From assembly GCA_963756025.1 (NCBI GenBank), contig CAVWMF010000008.1:248001-312000 (forward strand): a stretch of DNA of 64,000 bases, written 5' to 3'. Under the pieces are notes generated by a model that saw only the letters and a list, made by a program, of their open reading frames with translations, was not told the DNA's origin and did no database searches. The position numbers were made by a program, and so were the translations under genes. This document shows, one piece after another, positions 8,467-18,047 of this stretch; the first letter of the stretch is position 1; each line of letters opens with the position of its first letter. This DNA comes from Bog-473 sp963756025. Lineage in GTDB: Bacteria; Actinomycetota; Acidimicrobiia; Acidimicrobiales; RAAP-2.

Positions 8467-9322
8467 TCCCGGCATCGATCTGGGCGGGCACGTCCCTGCG
8501 GACGCTGCGGAACTGCGCCAGCAGTTGCAGCGCTGGAGGCTCCTGATCGCCTACGACGGTGCCGCCTTTCGCGGCTTCGCCCCCCAACCCGAGGTCCCGA
8601 CAGTGGCCGGGGCCCTGCGCCACGCCATAGGCCGGACGGCCCGGATGAGCGAAGCCCCCTTGTTGACCTGCGCCGGCCGCACCGATGCCGGGGTGCACGC
8701 CCGGGGCCAGGTGGTCCACGTCGACCTGCCTCCCGTCCCCTTCGACGGCGTCGGCCTGGCGCGTGCGCTCAACCGCCAGCTGGCGCCCTCCATCGTCGTG
8801 CTGCGCGCTGACGAGGTCGCCCCGACCTTCGACGCCCGGCGCTCGGCGCTCGCCCGGGCCTACCGCTACCTGGTGTGGAACGGCCCGGCCCCCGATCCCT
8901 TGTTGGACCCGATGACCTGGCACGTGCGCGATCCGCTGGATCTGCGGGCCATGGAGGCGGCCTCGGACGTCCTCCTGGGCACCCACGATTTCCGTTCCTT
9001 TTGCCGGCGCAAACCCGGGTCGAGCCCCGAGGAACCCATCGTCCGGCGGGTGACGCGGGCCAAATGGGTCCTCGAGGAGAGCCGCGAGCTCACCGACATC
9101 GGGGCCGGCCGCCTTCTCCGCTTCGAGATACAGGCCAATGCCTTCTGCCATCAGATGGTCCGCTCGGTCGTCGGCAGCCTGGTCGAAGTCGGCCGCGGGA
9201 AGGCGAATGCGGCCACCCTGCTCGAACGCCTGCGGGCCACGAACCGGCACCGGGCCGCCGATCCGGCACCGGCCCGGGGCCTCTGCCTGGTCTCGGTGGA
9301 CTACGGGCCCGACGCCGGCTGA
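8453..9322 (+). CDS. truA: tRNA pseudouridine(38-40) synthase
   Basis: TruA modifies U38-U40 of tRNA anticodon stems. The catalytic Asp is in CAGRTDAGVHARGQVVH; other family blocks are LLIAYDGAAFRGFAPQP and FCHQMVRSVVGSLVEVGRG. The N-terminus is uncertain. TTG at 8453 overlaps rplQ by 14 bases and gives 289 residues; TTG at 8525 (starting LQRWRLLIAYDG) gives 265 and agrees better with the family start. Neither has a clear Shine-Dalgarno. Confidence 0.92.
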   Translation: MSSSSPGIDLGGHVPADAAELRQQLQRWRLLIAYDGAAFRGFAPQPEVPTVAGALRHAIGRTARMSEAPLLTCAGRTDAGVHARGQVVHVDLPPVPFDGVGLARALNRQLAPSIVVLRADEVAPTFDARRSALARAYRYLVWNGPAPDPLLDPMTWHVRDPLDLRAMEAASDVLLGTHDFRSFCRRKPGSSPEEPIVRRVTRAKWVLEESRELTDIGAGRLLRFEIQANAFCHQMVRSVVGSLVEVGRGKANAATLLERLRATNRHRAADPAPARGLCLVSVDYGPDAG

Positions 9323-9354
9323 GCCGACCGGCGGCGACTGTTGAGGGACCTGGC

Positions 9355-9383
9355 TTGCCCGGCCCGCTCCGGGGCCCTATCCT
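9355..9383 (+). promoter_or_regulatory. Predicted promoter for rplM-rpsI
   Basis: TTGCCC at 9355-9360 and TATCCT at 9378-9383 are separated by 17 bases in the 149-base gap between truA and rplM. It would start a new transcript for rplM-rpsI and possibly glmM. The same TTGCCC-17-TATC pattern occurs upstream of groES (26539-26567), which raises confidence slightly. Confidence 0.45.
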
Positions 9384-9471
9384 GGTAGGTCGGCCCACGG
9401 GACCTCCGAGGGCCTGAGCACACCTGAGGGTGGGAGCTCCCCGATTCATCCGTCAGCGAAAGACCTTTCCC

Positions 9472-9921
9472 TTGCGCACATTTTCACCCAAAGTCAGCGA
9501 GATCCAGCGGGCCTGGTACGTGGTCGACGCCGATGGTCTCGTCCTGGGTCGCCTGGCCTCCGAGGTGGCGCGCATCCTGCGCGGGAAGCACCGCCCCTAT
9601 TTCGCCCCCCATGTCGACACCGGTGATCACGTGGTCGTCGTCAACGCCGACAAGGTGATCCTCACCTCGGGCAAGGCCGCCGAGAAGATGGCCTACCGCC
9701 ACAGTGGCTACCCGGGTGGGCTCCGCTCCACCAGCTATGCCGAGCTCCTCGAGCGGTCGCCGGACGAAATGATCCGCCGATCCGTCCGCGGCATGCTCCC
9801 GAAGAACACGCTGGGCCGGGCGATGTTGGGCAAGCTCAACGTCTACGCCGGCCCCGATCATCCTCACGCAGCCCAGCGCCCCGAGCCGCTCGAGCTGCCC
9901 GCGGCCCGTCGGGCCGGCTGA
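9472..9921 (+). CDS. rplM: 50S ribosomal protein L13
   Basis: 149 residues from TTG at 9472, giving (M)RTFSPKVSEIQRAWYVVDA, the normal actinobacterial L13 start. The frame is open from 9430 but those 14 extra residues are not family-like. Conserved blocks: LGRLASEVARILRGKHRPYF and MLPKNTLGRAMLGKLNVYAG. Followed after 27 bases by rpsI. Confidence 0.95.
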   Translation: MRTFSPKVSEIQRAWYVVDADGLVLGRLASEVARILRGKHRPYFAPHVDTGDHVVVVNADKVILTSGKAAEKMAYRHSGYPGGLRSTSYAELLERSPDEMIRRSVRGMLPKNTLGRAMLGKLNVYAGPDHPHAAQRPEPLELPAARRAG

Positions 9922-9948
9922 ACGAACGACTGAAGGAGCTCACCACCG

Positions 9949-10341
9949 ATGCCCGCACCACTTACCCAGACCACCGGCCGCCGCAAGCAGGCGGTGGCCC
10001 GCGTCCGCTTCCGGCCCGGCCAAGGCGCCATCCGCGTCAACAAGCAGCCGATCGAGGCGTACTTCACCTCGGCCACCCATCGCATGTTGTTGACCGAGCC
10101 TCTGCGGGTCACCAACACCACAGAGTCCTACGACATCGACGCCACCATCGACGGGGGCGGGATCTCGGGCCAGGCCGGCGCCATGCGCCTCGGTATCGCG
10201 CGCAGCCTCTGTGAGATGGACCCGGAGCACCGTGCCGCGCTGAAGCGGTCGGGCCTCCTCACCCGCGACGCCCGCGAGAAGGAGTCGAAGAAGTACGGCC
10301 TGAAGAAGGCCCGCAAGGCGCCGCAGTACTCCAAGCGGTAG
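9949..10341 (+). CDS. rpsI: 30S ribosomal protein S9
   Basis: 130 residues. TTGRRKQAVARVRFRPGQG is the family N-terminus; the C-terminal tail KKYGLKKARKAPQYSKR contacts the P-site tRNA. GAAGGAG ribosome site before the ATG. Pairs with rplM as in nearly all bacteria and is followed five bases later by glmM. Confidence 0.97.
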   Translation: MPAPLTQTTGRRKQAVARVRFRPGQGAIRVNKQPIEAYFTSATHRMLLTEPLRVTNTTESYDIDATIDGGGISGQAGAMRLGIARSLCEMDPEHRAALKRSGLLTRDAREKESKKYGLKKARKAPQYSKR

Positions 10342-10346
10342 GAGGG

Positions 10347-11705
10347 GTGGCGTCGGCACGCTTCGGCACCGATGGCGTCCGGGGCGTCGCCAACGAAGAG
10401 CTCACGGCCGAGTTGGCCCTGGCCCTGGGTCGCGCCACGGCCCGCGTGCTCCCCGCCCCGGCCTTCGTGGTGGGCCGCGACACGCGTCGCTCCGGCCCGT
10501 TGCTCCAGGCCGCATTGTCGGCCGGCCTGGCGACCGAGGGGGCGGACGTCATCGACCTGGGCGTGTTGCCGACACCCGGCGTGGCCACGGTGGCCGAGCG
10601 CCGCAGAATGCCCGGCGCCATGGTCTCGGCCTCGCACAACCCCTTCGGCGACAACGGGATCAAGCTCTTCAGCTCGCTCGGTACCAAGTTGCCGGTCGGG
10701 CTCGAGTCCGAGGTGGAGCACGAGCTGGCTTCCATCCTCGACGACGCTGAACGGCCGCCCCGCCGCCCGACCGGGTACGGGGTGGGCCGGATCAGCCTCG
10801 ACACCGCGGCGGGTGACGTGTACCGCCAGCATCTCCTCACGGCCACCGAGGGACGCGGCCTGGGCGGGCTGCACATCGTGGTGGACTGCGCCAACGGGGC
10901 CGCCAGCGCCTTCGCGCCGGGAGTCCTGGCCGATTTGGGCGCCACGGTGACCACGCTCTGCGCCGCGCCCGACGGCACCAACATCAACGACAAGTGCGGC
11001 TCGACCGACCCGGGTCTGCTGGCGCGCACCGTCGTCGAGCGGGGGGCCGATCTCGGCTTGGCCCTCGACGGCGACGCCGACCGTGTGATCGCAGTCGATC
11101 ACGACGGGACGGTGGTGGACGGCGACGTCCTGCTCGCCCTCTTCGCCCTCGACCTCGCCCACCGGGGCCACCTGGTGGGCAACACCGTGGTGGTGACGGT
11201 CATGACGAACCTCGGCTTCCGCCTGACCATGGAGGCGCACGGCATCGGGGTGCGCGAGACGGATGTGGGGGACCGTCATGTGCTGGCCGCGCTCGATGCG
11301 GATGGCCTGGCCCTGGGCGGCGAGCAATCGGGGCACATCATCTTCCGGGCCCGGTCGACCACGGGGGACGGCATCCTCACCGGGATCGCCCTGGCCGACC
11401 TCATGCAGCGGACGGGACGGCCCCTGGCCGACCTGGCCGACGGTCTGGTCGAGCGGGTCCCCCAGGTCCTGGTGAACGTCCCGATCCCGCAACCCGGACG
11501 TCTGGCCGACTGCGACCCGGTGTGGGAAGCGGTGGCTGAGGCGCAGGTCAAACTCGGGCACGAGGGAAGGGTTCTGCTCCGGGCCAGCGGGACCGAGCCG
11601 CTGGTGCGGGTCATGGTCGAGGCCAGGGAGGAAGCCCAGGCGAACGCCATGGCGGCCGAGCTGGCCGGCGTCGTCGAGACCGAGCTGGGGCAAGTCGGGG
11701 GCTGA
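10347..11705 (+). CDS. glmM: Phosphoglucosamine mutase
   Basis: 452 residues; converts glucosamine-6-P to glucosamine-1-P for UDP-GlcNAc synthesis. GTG start with TAGGAGG just upstream. ARFGTDGVRGVAN at the N-terminus; the phosphoserine loop is MVSASHNPFGDNGIK with the active Ser near residue 96; the metal loop DGDADR lies near 242; the C-terminal RASGTEPLVRVMVE is the phosphate-binding motif. Operates directly before GlmS, and the two genes are adjacent here. Confidence 0.96.
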   Translation: MASARFGTDGVRGVANEELTAELALALGRATARVLPAPAFVVGRDTRRSGPLLQAALSAGLATEGADVIDLGVLPTPGVATVAERRRMPGAMVSASHNPFGDNGIKLFSSLGTKLPVGLESEVEHELASILDDAERPPRRPTGYGVGRISLDTAAGDVYRQHLLTATEGRGLGGLHIVVDCANGAASAFAPGVLADLGATVTTLCAAPDGTNINDKCGSTDPGLLARTVVERGADLGLALDGDADRVIAVDHDGTVVDGDVLLALFALDLAHRGHLVGNTVVVTVMTNLGFRLTMEAHGIGVRETDVGDRHVLAALDADGLALGGEQSGHIIFRARSTTGDGILTGIALADLMQRTGRPLADLADGLVERVPQVLVNVPIPQPGRLADCDPVWEAVAEAQVKLGHEGRVLLRASGTEPLVRVMVEAREEAQANAMAAELAGVVETELGQVGG

Positions 11706-11758
11706 CCCGCCCCTGGCGCTACCGGCGCCGGCCGACCCCGCCAGTAACCTGGGCTGAT

Positions 11759-13627
11759 ATGTGCGGCATCTTCGGCGTCACGGGTGACCCCGCCGCCCTC
11801 CCCCTCATCCTCGGTGCGCTGCACCAGCTGGAGTACCGGGGTTACGACTCGGCCGGGGTGGCACTCGTCGTGGACGGGGGTATCTGGCGGGTGCGGGCGG
11901 CCGATGGCACCCGTTCGGTGGCCGACCTCGAGCGGCTCACGGGCGGCGACACGGACACGCCGGCCCAGACGCCGCCCCCCGCCGTGCACGGTGCGGGCAT
12001 CGGCCATACCCGTTGGGCCACCCACGGCCATCCGACGGCCGAGAACGCGCACCCCCACCTCGACTGCACGGGGCGTCTGGCCCTCGTCCACAACGGGATC
12101 ATCGAGAACCACGGCGTCCTGCGCAACGAGCTCGTGCGGGCCGGCCACACGATGACCTCGGCCACCGATACCGAGGTGATGGCCCACCTCATCGAGCAGC
12201 ACATGGCAACTGGGCTCTCCTTGGCCGAGGCCACGCGGGCGGCGCTCGGACGCGTGCGTGGTGCCTTCTCCATCGCCGTCGTCCACGCGGACGACCCCGA
12301 CACAGTCGTGGCGGCCCGTCGCTCGACACCTCTGGTGCTCGGGCTGCGCGACGACGTGTCGCTCCTCGCCTCGGACATCCCTGCGCTCCTCGGGCACGCC
12401 GACCACCTCTATTCCCTGGCGGACGACGAAGTGGCGGTTCTCACGCCCGGCGCCATCGCCGTCACGACCCTCGAGGGCGACCCGGTCACCCCCGAGGAGT
12501 TGCACATCACATGGGATCTCGAGGCGGCCCGCAAAGACGGCTACGACGACTTCATGTCCAAGGAGATGCACGAGCAGCCGCGGGCGGTGGCCAATACGTT
12601 GTTGGACCGCCGCGATGCCAGCGGGCAGTTGGTGCTCGACGAAATGCGACTCACCGACGACGAGCTCCGCCGGATCGACAAGGTGTTCATCGTGGCCTGC
12701 GGGAGCAGCTACCACGCTGCGCTAGTGGCGAAGTACGCCATCGAGCACTGGGTGAAGCTGCCTACCGAGGTCGACATCGCCAGCGAATTCCGTTACCGGG
12801 ACCCGGTGATGACCGAGCGCACCCTGTGCGTCGGCGTCTCCCAGTCCGGCGAGACGCTCGATACGTCCAAGGCCATGCAGGAAGCCTCCCGCCTCGGCGC
12901 CAAGGTCCTGGTCGTCTCCAACGTGGTCGATTCGTCCATGGCCCGCCAGGCCGACGGGGTGCTCTACACGAGGGCCGGCCCCGAGGTGGGGGTGGCGTCG
13001 ACGAAGTGCCATCTGGCCCAGATCGTGGCGCTCGAGCTCCTCGGCCTCACCCTGGCCCAGATTCGGGGCACGTTGACAACCGATGAGATCACGGCAGTGC
13101 TCGATGAGATGGACCGGCTGCCCGAGCTCGTCGAGGAGACGCTGCGCCGAGCCCCGGCGGTCGACGACGTGGCCGGCAAGCTGGTCGAGGCGCGTGACTT
13201 CTTCTTCCTGGGCCGTCACGTCGGCTACCCGATGGCCCTCGAGGGCGCGCTCAAGTTGAAGGAGCTGGCCTATCTGCGGGCCGAAGGCTATGCGGCCGGC
13301 GAGCTCAAGCACGGTCCCATCGCCCTGATCGAACCCGGAACGGTCGTGGTCGGCATCGCGACGCGCAACCGGCTGTGGGAGAAATTGCTCTCCAACATCG
13401 CCGAGGTGCACAGCCGCGGCGCCACGGTCGTGCTGGTGGCCGACGACGGCGACGAAGAGGCGGCGGCCGTGGCCGATCACGTCCTCTGGGTCCCTCCCTG
13501 CGCGCCCCTGCTCTCTCCGGTCGCCGGGGTCGTCCCCCTGCAGCAGCTGGCCTACAGCCTGGCGCGTCTCCACGGCAATGACGTCGATCGTCCCCGCAAT
13601 CTGGCCAAGACGGTGACCGTCGAATGA
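11759..13627 (+). CDS. glmS: Glutamine--fructose-6-phosphate aminotransferase (isomerizing)
   Basis: 622 residues. Makes glucosamine-6-P from fructose-6-P and glutamine, the first step towards peptidoglycan amino sugars. MCGIFGVTG exposes the catalytic Cys after Met removal; LHQLEYRGYDSAGVA and HTRWATHGHPTAENAHPH form the glutaminase site. Two SIS sugar-isomerase domains follow (CGSSYHAALVAKYAIEH and GRHVGYPMALEGALKLKELA), and the tail ends PRNLAKTVTVE. No glmS ribozyme is expected or seen in the 53-base upstream gap. Its stop overlaps the acpS ATG (ATGA). Confidence 0.97.
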   Translation: MCGIFGVTGDPAALPLILGALHQLEYRGYDSAGVALVVDGGIWRVRAADGTRSVADLERLTGGDTDTPAQTPPPAVHGAGIGHTRWATHGHPTAENAHPHLDCTGRLALVHNGIIENHGVLRNELVRAGHTMTSATDTEVMAHLIEQHMATGLSLAEATRAALGRVRGAFSIAVVHADDPDTVVAARRSTPLVLGLRDDVSLLASDIPALLGHADHLYSLADDEVAVLTPGAIAVTTLEGDPVTPEELHITWDLEAARKDGYDDFMSKEMHEQPRAVANTLLDRRDASGQLVLDEMRLTDDELRRIDKVFIVACGSSYHAALVAKYAIEHWVKLPTEVDIASEFRYRDPVMTERTLCVGVSQSGETLDTSKAMQEASRLGAKVLVVSNVVDSSMARQADGVLYTRAGPEVGVASTKCHLAQIVALELLGLTLAQIRGTLTTDEITAVLDEMDRLPELVEETLRRAPAVDDVAGKLVEARDFFFLGRHVGYPMALEGALKLKELAYLRAEGYAAGELKHGPIALIEPGTVVVGIATRNRLWEKLLSNIAEVHSRGATVVLVADDGDEEAAAVADHVLWVPPCAPLLSPVAGVVPLQQLAYSLARLHGNDVDRPRNLAKTVTVE

Positions 13628-14154
13628 ACGCGGCCCCGGTCACTGCTCTGGCGCGGGCCGCCACGACCCTCGACGACGCGGCGCTCGACGCGTCTGCTTT
13701 CGAGATCGCCGGCCGCGTGGGCGCCGGCGCTTTCACCGACAAGGGCCCGGTCGTCGGCGTCGGTGTGGATGCGGTCGATGTCGCCCGCTTCCGCCGGGTG
13801 CTGGCGCGCCGTCCCGGGTTTGCCGCCCGGTTCTTCACCGACGCCGAACAGACGGACGCACGCCGCTCTCCCGATCCGAGCGAATCCCTGGCCGCGCGCT
13901 TCGCGGCCAAGGAGGCCGTGATGAAGGCGCTCGGAACAGGGCTCGGTGGCTTTGCGCTCACCGATGTGGAGGTCCGCCGTTCCGTTGCGGTCGGCCCGAC
14001 CCGCAACGCACCGTCGGTCGTCCTCCACGGGGCGGCGGCCAGATTGGCCACCGAGCGCGGCGCCGGACGATTCCATCTCTCCTTGACGCACACGACCGAG
14101 GTGGCCATCGCATTCGTCGTGGCGGAACGGCACGCTCCGTGCTCCCCGTCCTGA
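13624..14154 (+). CDS. acpS: Holo-[acyl-carrier-protein] synthase, N-terminally extended
   Basis: AcpS transfers 4'-phosphopantetheine from CoA to acyl carrier protein. Family motifs: GVGVDAVDVARFRRVLARRP (metal Asp) and AARFAAKEAVMKALGTG, then HLSLTHTTEVAIAFVV. Total 176 residues against about 120-130 usual; the surplus is an N-terminal stretch of about 43 Ala/Asp-rich residues. The ATG at 13624 overlaps the glmS stop, which favours this start; an internal GTG in GVGVD at about 13762 would give a core-sized protein. Its 3' end overlaps nnr by 16 bases. Confidence 0.9.
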   Translation: MNAAPVTALARAATTLDDAALDASAFEIAGRVGAGAFTDKGPVVGVGVDAVDVARFRRVLARRPGFAARFFTDAEQTDARRSPDPSESLAARFAAKEAVMKALGTGLGGFALTDVEVRRSVAVGPTRNAPSVVLHGAAARLATERGAGRFHLSLTHTTEVAIAFVVAERHAPCSPS

Positions 14155-15558
14155 CCCGGGACGAGATGCGGGCGGCCGACGCCGCTGCACTCTCGAGCGT
14201 GAGCGAGGAGACGCTGGTGGCGCGGGCCGGTACGGCCGTCGGCCACGCGGCCCTGCGCATCCTGGGCGGCGGCTACGGCCGTCATGTGACCGTGATCGTC
14301 GGCAAGGGCAACAACGGGGCCGACGGTCGCGTGGCCGCTGCGTTCCTCTCCCAACGGGGCGCCCGGGTCACGACGATGGCGGCGGCGGAGACCCCGCCGG
14401 TCCTTCGCACGGTGGACCTCGTCATCGACGGGGCCTACGGCACCGGCTTTCGGGGTGCCTATGACGCGCCCGGCGTACCGCCGGGGGTTCCCGTTCTCTC
14501 CATCGATATCCCCTCGGGTGTCGATGCCGACACCGGGGTGGCGCCCGGCGCTGCCTTCGAGGCCACCGTCACCGTCACCTTCGCCGCCTACAAGCCCGGG
14601 CTCCTCCAAGGGGCCGGTACCTCCCACAGCGGCGTGGTCGAGGTGGTCGACATCGGCATTCCCCTGGACCCGGCGCGCGCCGCCCTGATCGAGGACGCCG
14701 ACGTAGGGACGTCGCTGCCGGCCCGGCCGCGTGCATCGAACAAATGGAGCACCGCGCTCGGCGTGGCCTCCGGATCGATCGGCATGGAGGGCTCGGCCAT
14801 CTTGTGCACCCGCGGGGCGTTGGCGGCCGGTGCGGGCATGATCCGCCTCGGTACGCCGGGAAATCCCGTCGGCAATTGGCCGACCGAGGCCGTGCGGGTC
14901 AGCCTGGCGGATCCGCATTGGGCCGCCCCGTTCCTCGAAGCGACGGTCAAGTGCAAAGCGATGGTCATCGGGCCCGGGCTGGGCACGGGAGACGCGGTGC
15001 AGGAACAGATCCGTGCCGTTATCGCCGGCGCGCCGTTTCCCCTCGTGGTCGACGCCGACGCCATCACCGCCCTGGGCGATCTCGAGAGCGCGCGCACGCT
15101 GCTGGCGCAGCGCGGCGCATGCGACCATCCTCACGCCGCACGACGGTGAGTATGCCCGCGTGGCCGGGTCGGCCCCCGGCGAGGACCGCCTGGCGGCCGC
15201 CCGTGATCTTGCCCACGCGCTCGGGGCCATCGTCCTCCTCAAGGGGCCGCTCACCGCTGTGGCCACTCCCCGGGGAGAGAGGGACACTCCGGGCGGGACC
15301 TTGTCGCACGGCCCGCTACCCGACGTGTTCCTCGCCGGGGCCGGGGTCCCGGCGCTCGCCACCGCGGGCACTGGTGACGTGCTCTCGGGCATCATCGGCG
15401 CGTTCCTCTCCCGCGGCGTGCCGCCGCACCTGGCCGCCGCCCTGGCCGCCCACGTCCACGGGAGAGCCGCCGCACGCGGCCGGCGCGAGGGACTCGTCGC
15501 AGGCGATCTGCCCGAATTGGTAGCGAACTTTCTCAGTGAGGTGCGTGGCGATGGCTGA
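14139..15558 (+). CDS. nnr: Bifunctional NAD(P)HX epimerase/dehydratase, interrupted by a frameshift
   Basis: Nnr repairs hydrated NAD(P)H. The GTG start overlaps acpS. The N-terminal epimerase domain (YjeF_N: VIVGKGNNGADGRVAA, then PSGVDADTG) covers residues 1 to about 200; the C-terminal dehydratase (YjeF_C) shows VIGPGLGTG, LVVDADAITAL, ILTPHDGEYARV and TAGTGDVLSGIIGAFL. The frame breaks near 15111-15121: the first frame stops at 15149, while the downstream frame continues to TGA 15556-15558. One extra base explains it, and restoring the frame joins DADAITAL to ILTPHDGE at the normal spacing. Probably a sequencing indel rather than a real pseudogene. Confidence 0.9.
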
Positions 15559-15643
15559 CGGGACACTCAAGCGCCTGAAAGCCGGCGTGCACGGCCCGAC
15601 GCCGCCCAAGGCCCCCAAGGTGACGAACGACGGGGAAGTCGCG

Positions 15644-16843
15644 ATGACTCAGAGCCGGTCGCGACCGGCCTGGGCCGAGATCGACCTGGGGGCGGTCACC
15701 CACAATGCCCGTGTGCTGTCGAATCTTGTGCGCCCGGCCAGACTGTGCGCCGTCGTCAAGGCGCACGGCTACGGGCACGGGGCGGTCGCCGTGGCCCGGG
15801 CCGCTCTGGCCGGAGGTGCGCTGGGACTCGCCGTGGCCTTGGTCGATGAGGGTGTCGAATTGCGCCTGAACAAGGTCCATGGCCCGATCCTCCTGCTGAG
15901 CGAGTGCGGGCCCGAGGCCGTCGATTCGGCCATGGCCTACGGGTTGACCCCGACGGTCTACAGCGCCGAGGGCGTCGAGCTGTTCGCCCAAGCGGCGCGG
16001 ATGTTGGGACAACGCACGTCGGTGCACATCAAGGTGGACACCGGGATGCACCGGGTCGGCGCGGCGCCGGCCGATGTGCCCGCACTCCTGCGTGCCATCA
16101 CCGATGATCCTCTCCTACGCTTCGAAGGCCTGTGGACCCACTTCCCGGTGGCCGACGGCGAGACCTCCGAGGACCGTTCGTTCACCCTCCGACAGCTCGC
16201 GCTCTTCGATGGTGCGATCGACGAGATAGCCCGGGCCGACGTTCATCCCGATGTGATCCACGCGGCCAACACCGCCGGCGCCATCCTCTATCCCCAGGCC
16301 CGCTACGGCATGGTCCGGTGCGGCATCGGGCTCTACGGCTACCTTCCCGGCGCCGCGGTGGGCGCTGCCTTCACGGCAGCCTCGGGGGGCGAGGCGTTGC
16401 GTCCCGCGTTGTCGTTGCGGGCCCGTGTGGTCTCGGTGCGCACCCTGGGCGAGGGGGAACGACCTTCCTACGGGCGTCTCCGCCCGTTGCCCCAGCGCTC
16501 GGTGGTGGCCACGGTGCCCATCGGGTACGCCGACGGGGTGCCACGGGCGCTCTTCGCCAAAGGCGCCAGCGTGCTCATCGGCGGGAAGCGCCGCCCCCTG
16601 GCCGGCATGGTGACCATGGACCAGATCATGGTCGACTGTGAGGAGGACGGCTCGGTGCAGCCGGGCGACGAAGTGGTGCTGCTCGGCCGTCAGGGTGACG
16701 AGGAGATCACGGCCGACGAGTGGGCAGAGCTGTTGGGTACGATCAGCTACGAGATCCTCTGTGGCATCGGACCGAGGGTCCCTCGGGTTCCCGTCAATGT
16801 GCCCGAGCCCACCGGCGGCAGCATCACACCGCCGATCCCCTGA
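15644..16843 (+). CDS. alr: Alanine racemase
   Basis: 399 residues from ATG 15644 (GGGGAAG ribosome site); makes D-alanine for peptidoglycan. PLP-binding Lys is in CAVVKAHGYGHGAVAV (residue 39). Other motifs: HIKVDTGMHRVGAAP, NTAGAILYPQARYGMVRCGI and VPIGYADGVPRALF. The frame is open upstream to 15536, with an ATG at 15551 overlapping the nnr stop, but that start would add about 31 residues not typical of the family. Confidence 0.95.
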   Translation: MTQSRSRPAWAEIDLGAVTHNARVLSNLVRPARLCAVVKAHGYGHGAVAVARAALAGGALGLAVALVDEGVELRLNKVHGPILLLSECGPEAVDSAMAYGLTPTVYSAEGVELFAQAARMLGQRTSVHIKVDTGMHRVGAAPADVPALLRAITDDPLLRFEGLWTHFPVADGETSEDRSFTLRQLALFDGAIDEIARADVHPDVIHAANTAGAILYPQARYGMVRCGIGLYGYLPGAAVGAAFTAASGGEALRPALSLRARVVSVRTLGEGERPSYGRLRPLPQRSVVATVPIGYADGVPRALFAKGASVLIGGKRRPLAGMVTMDQIMVDCEEDGSVQPGDEVVLLGRQGDEEITADEWAELLGTISYEILCGIGPRVPRVPVNVPEPTGGSITPPIP

Positions 16844-16883
16844 AGGCGGCGAGGCGAATGTCCAGGCAGATGAGGGTGGCGCG

Positions 16884-17462
16884 ATGACGGTCCCCGGCGC
16901 CCGATCGACCTGGGAGGAGTTGCGCACCACGGCCTGTGCGTGCACCCGATGTGGGCTGGCCGACACGCGGACCCAGGTCGTCTTCGGGGTGGGCGATCCC
17001 GCCGCCGCGCTGCTGTTCGTGGGCGAGGCTCCGGGCCGCGACGAGGACCGTGAGGGCGAACCGTTCGTCGGTCGTTCGGGCAAACTCCTGGACCGGCTGA
17101 TGTTCGAGGAGATCGGGATCACGAGATCGCAGTGCTACATCGCCAACGTGGTCAAGTGCCGGCCTCCGCAGAACCGCGATCCCGCCCCATCCGAGATCGA
17201 GGCGTGCCGGCCGTATCTCGAACAGCAGATCTCGCACATCAATCCCTCGGTCGTCGTCACCTTGGGCAACTTCGCCACCCGGTTGCTGCTCGACAGCACC
17301 GAAGGCATCCGCCAGCTGCGTGGATCGGTCTACCCGTTCCGGGCCGGCCACCTCGTGCCGACGTACCACCCGGCCTACGTGCTCCGCGCCGGGGGAGAGG
17401 CCCTGGCCGAAATGCGGGCCGACCTCGTCCGGGCCAAGCGGCTCATGGTCCGGACGGCATGA
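16884..17462 (+). CDS. Uracil-DNA glycosylase, family 4 (Fe-S)
   Basis: 192 residues. Removes uracil from DNA. The N-terminal ACACTRCGLADTRTQVVFG supplies two Cys, and further Cys in ANVVKCRPPQNRDP and EIEACRPYLEQQ complete the 4Fe-4S ligand set of family 4. The motif GEAPGRDEDREGEPFVGRSG is the catalytic/uracil pocket; PTYHPAYVLR holds the DNA-intercalation His. ATG at 16884 has GAGGGTGG just upstream. Sits between alr and tsaE, an insertion in the usual order. Confidence 0.93.
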   Translation: MTVPGARSTWEELRTTACACTRCGLADTRTQVVFGVGDPAAALLFVGEAPGRDEDREGEPFVGRSGKLLDRLMFEEIGITRSQCYIANVVKCRPPQNRDPAPSEIEACRPYLEQQISHINPSVVVTLGNFATRLLLDSTEGIRQLRGSVYPFRAGHLVPTYHPAYVLRAGGEALAEMRADLVRAKRLMVRTA

Positions 17463-17501
17463 CGCCGTTGGGCGACGGGGAGCTCTGCGGATGGCGCGCC
17501 C

Positions 17502-18047
17502 GTGAGTAGTTGGCCGCTGATCGTCACTTCGGATTCCCCGGCCGCGACCAAGGACGTGGCCGGCCGCCTGGCCGTGCTCTGCGCGCCGGGCGACGTGGTC
17601 CTCCTCATGGGCGATCTGGGGGCCGGCAAGACCGCGTTCGCCCAGGGATTCGCCGCTGCACTCGGCGTTGCAGGCCCGGTGACGAGTCCCACCTTTGCGC
17701 TGGTGCGCCAGTATCGGTGCGCCGAGACGGCCCCCGTCGCGACGCTCATCCACGCCGACGTCTACCGGACCGGCGGTCTCGGTGAGGTGGTCGAGCTGGC
17801 GCTGGCCGAGTTGGTCGAGGAGCGGGCTATCGCCCTCGTCGAATGGGGCGAGCTCGCTGCACCGGCCTTGGGTGACGATGCCCTCGAGGTGCTACTCGAG
17901 CTCCCCGGTGCGGGCGCCGCCGGTGCCGCCGGCGAGGTCGATCCGCAGGAACGCACCATCAACCTCACCGGTCGCGGAAGTTGGTCCGGGCGGGCAGACG
18001 AAGTAGCACGGGCGCTGTCACTCCGATCGTCGGAGGCCGCCTCGTGA
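17502..18047 (+). CDS. tsaE: tRNA t6A biosynthesis ATPase TsaE
   Basis: 181 residues, GTG start. TsaE is the ATPase that drives TsaB-TsaD in making N6-threonylcarbamoyladenosine at tRNA A37. Walker A is GDLGAGKTAFAQGFA; TSPTFALVRQY and IHADVYRTGG are the switch and Walker B-like regions; LVEWGE is conserved. The C-terminal 40 residues are variable. Stop overlaps the tsaB GTG. Confidence 0.95.
   Translation: MSSWPLIVTSDSPAATKDVAGRLAVLCAPGDVVLLMGDLGAGKTAFAQGFAAALGVAGPVTSPTFALVRQYRCAETAPVATLIHADVYRTGGLGEVVELALAELVEERAIALVEWGELAAPALGDDALEVLLELPGAGAAGAAGEVDPQERTINLTGRGSWSGRADEVARALSLRSSEAAS

Noticed and set aside
11706..11758. glmS ribozyme before glmS
   Set aside because: The gap is only 53 bases, far too short for the ribozyme, and the class is typical of Firmicutes.
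13305..15566. 753-codon minus-strand ORF opposite acpS, nnr and alr
   Set aside because: Antisense shadow in high-GC DNA; the plus strand encodes three recognisable enzymes across the same bases.
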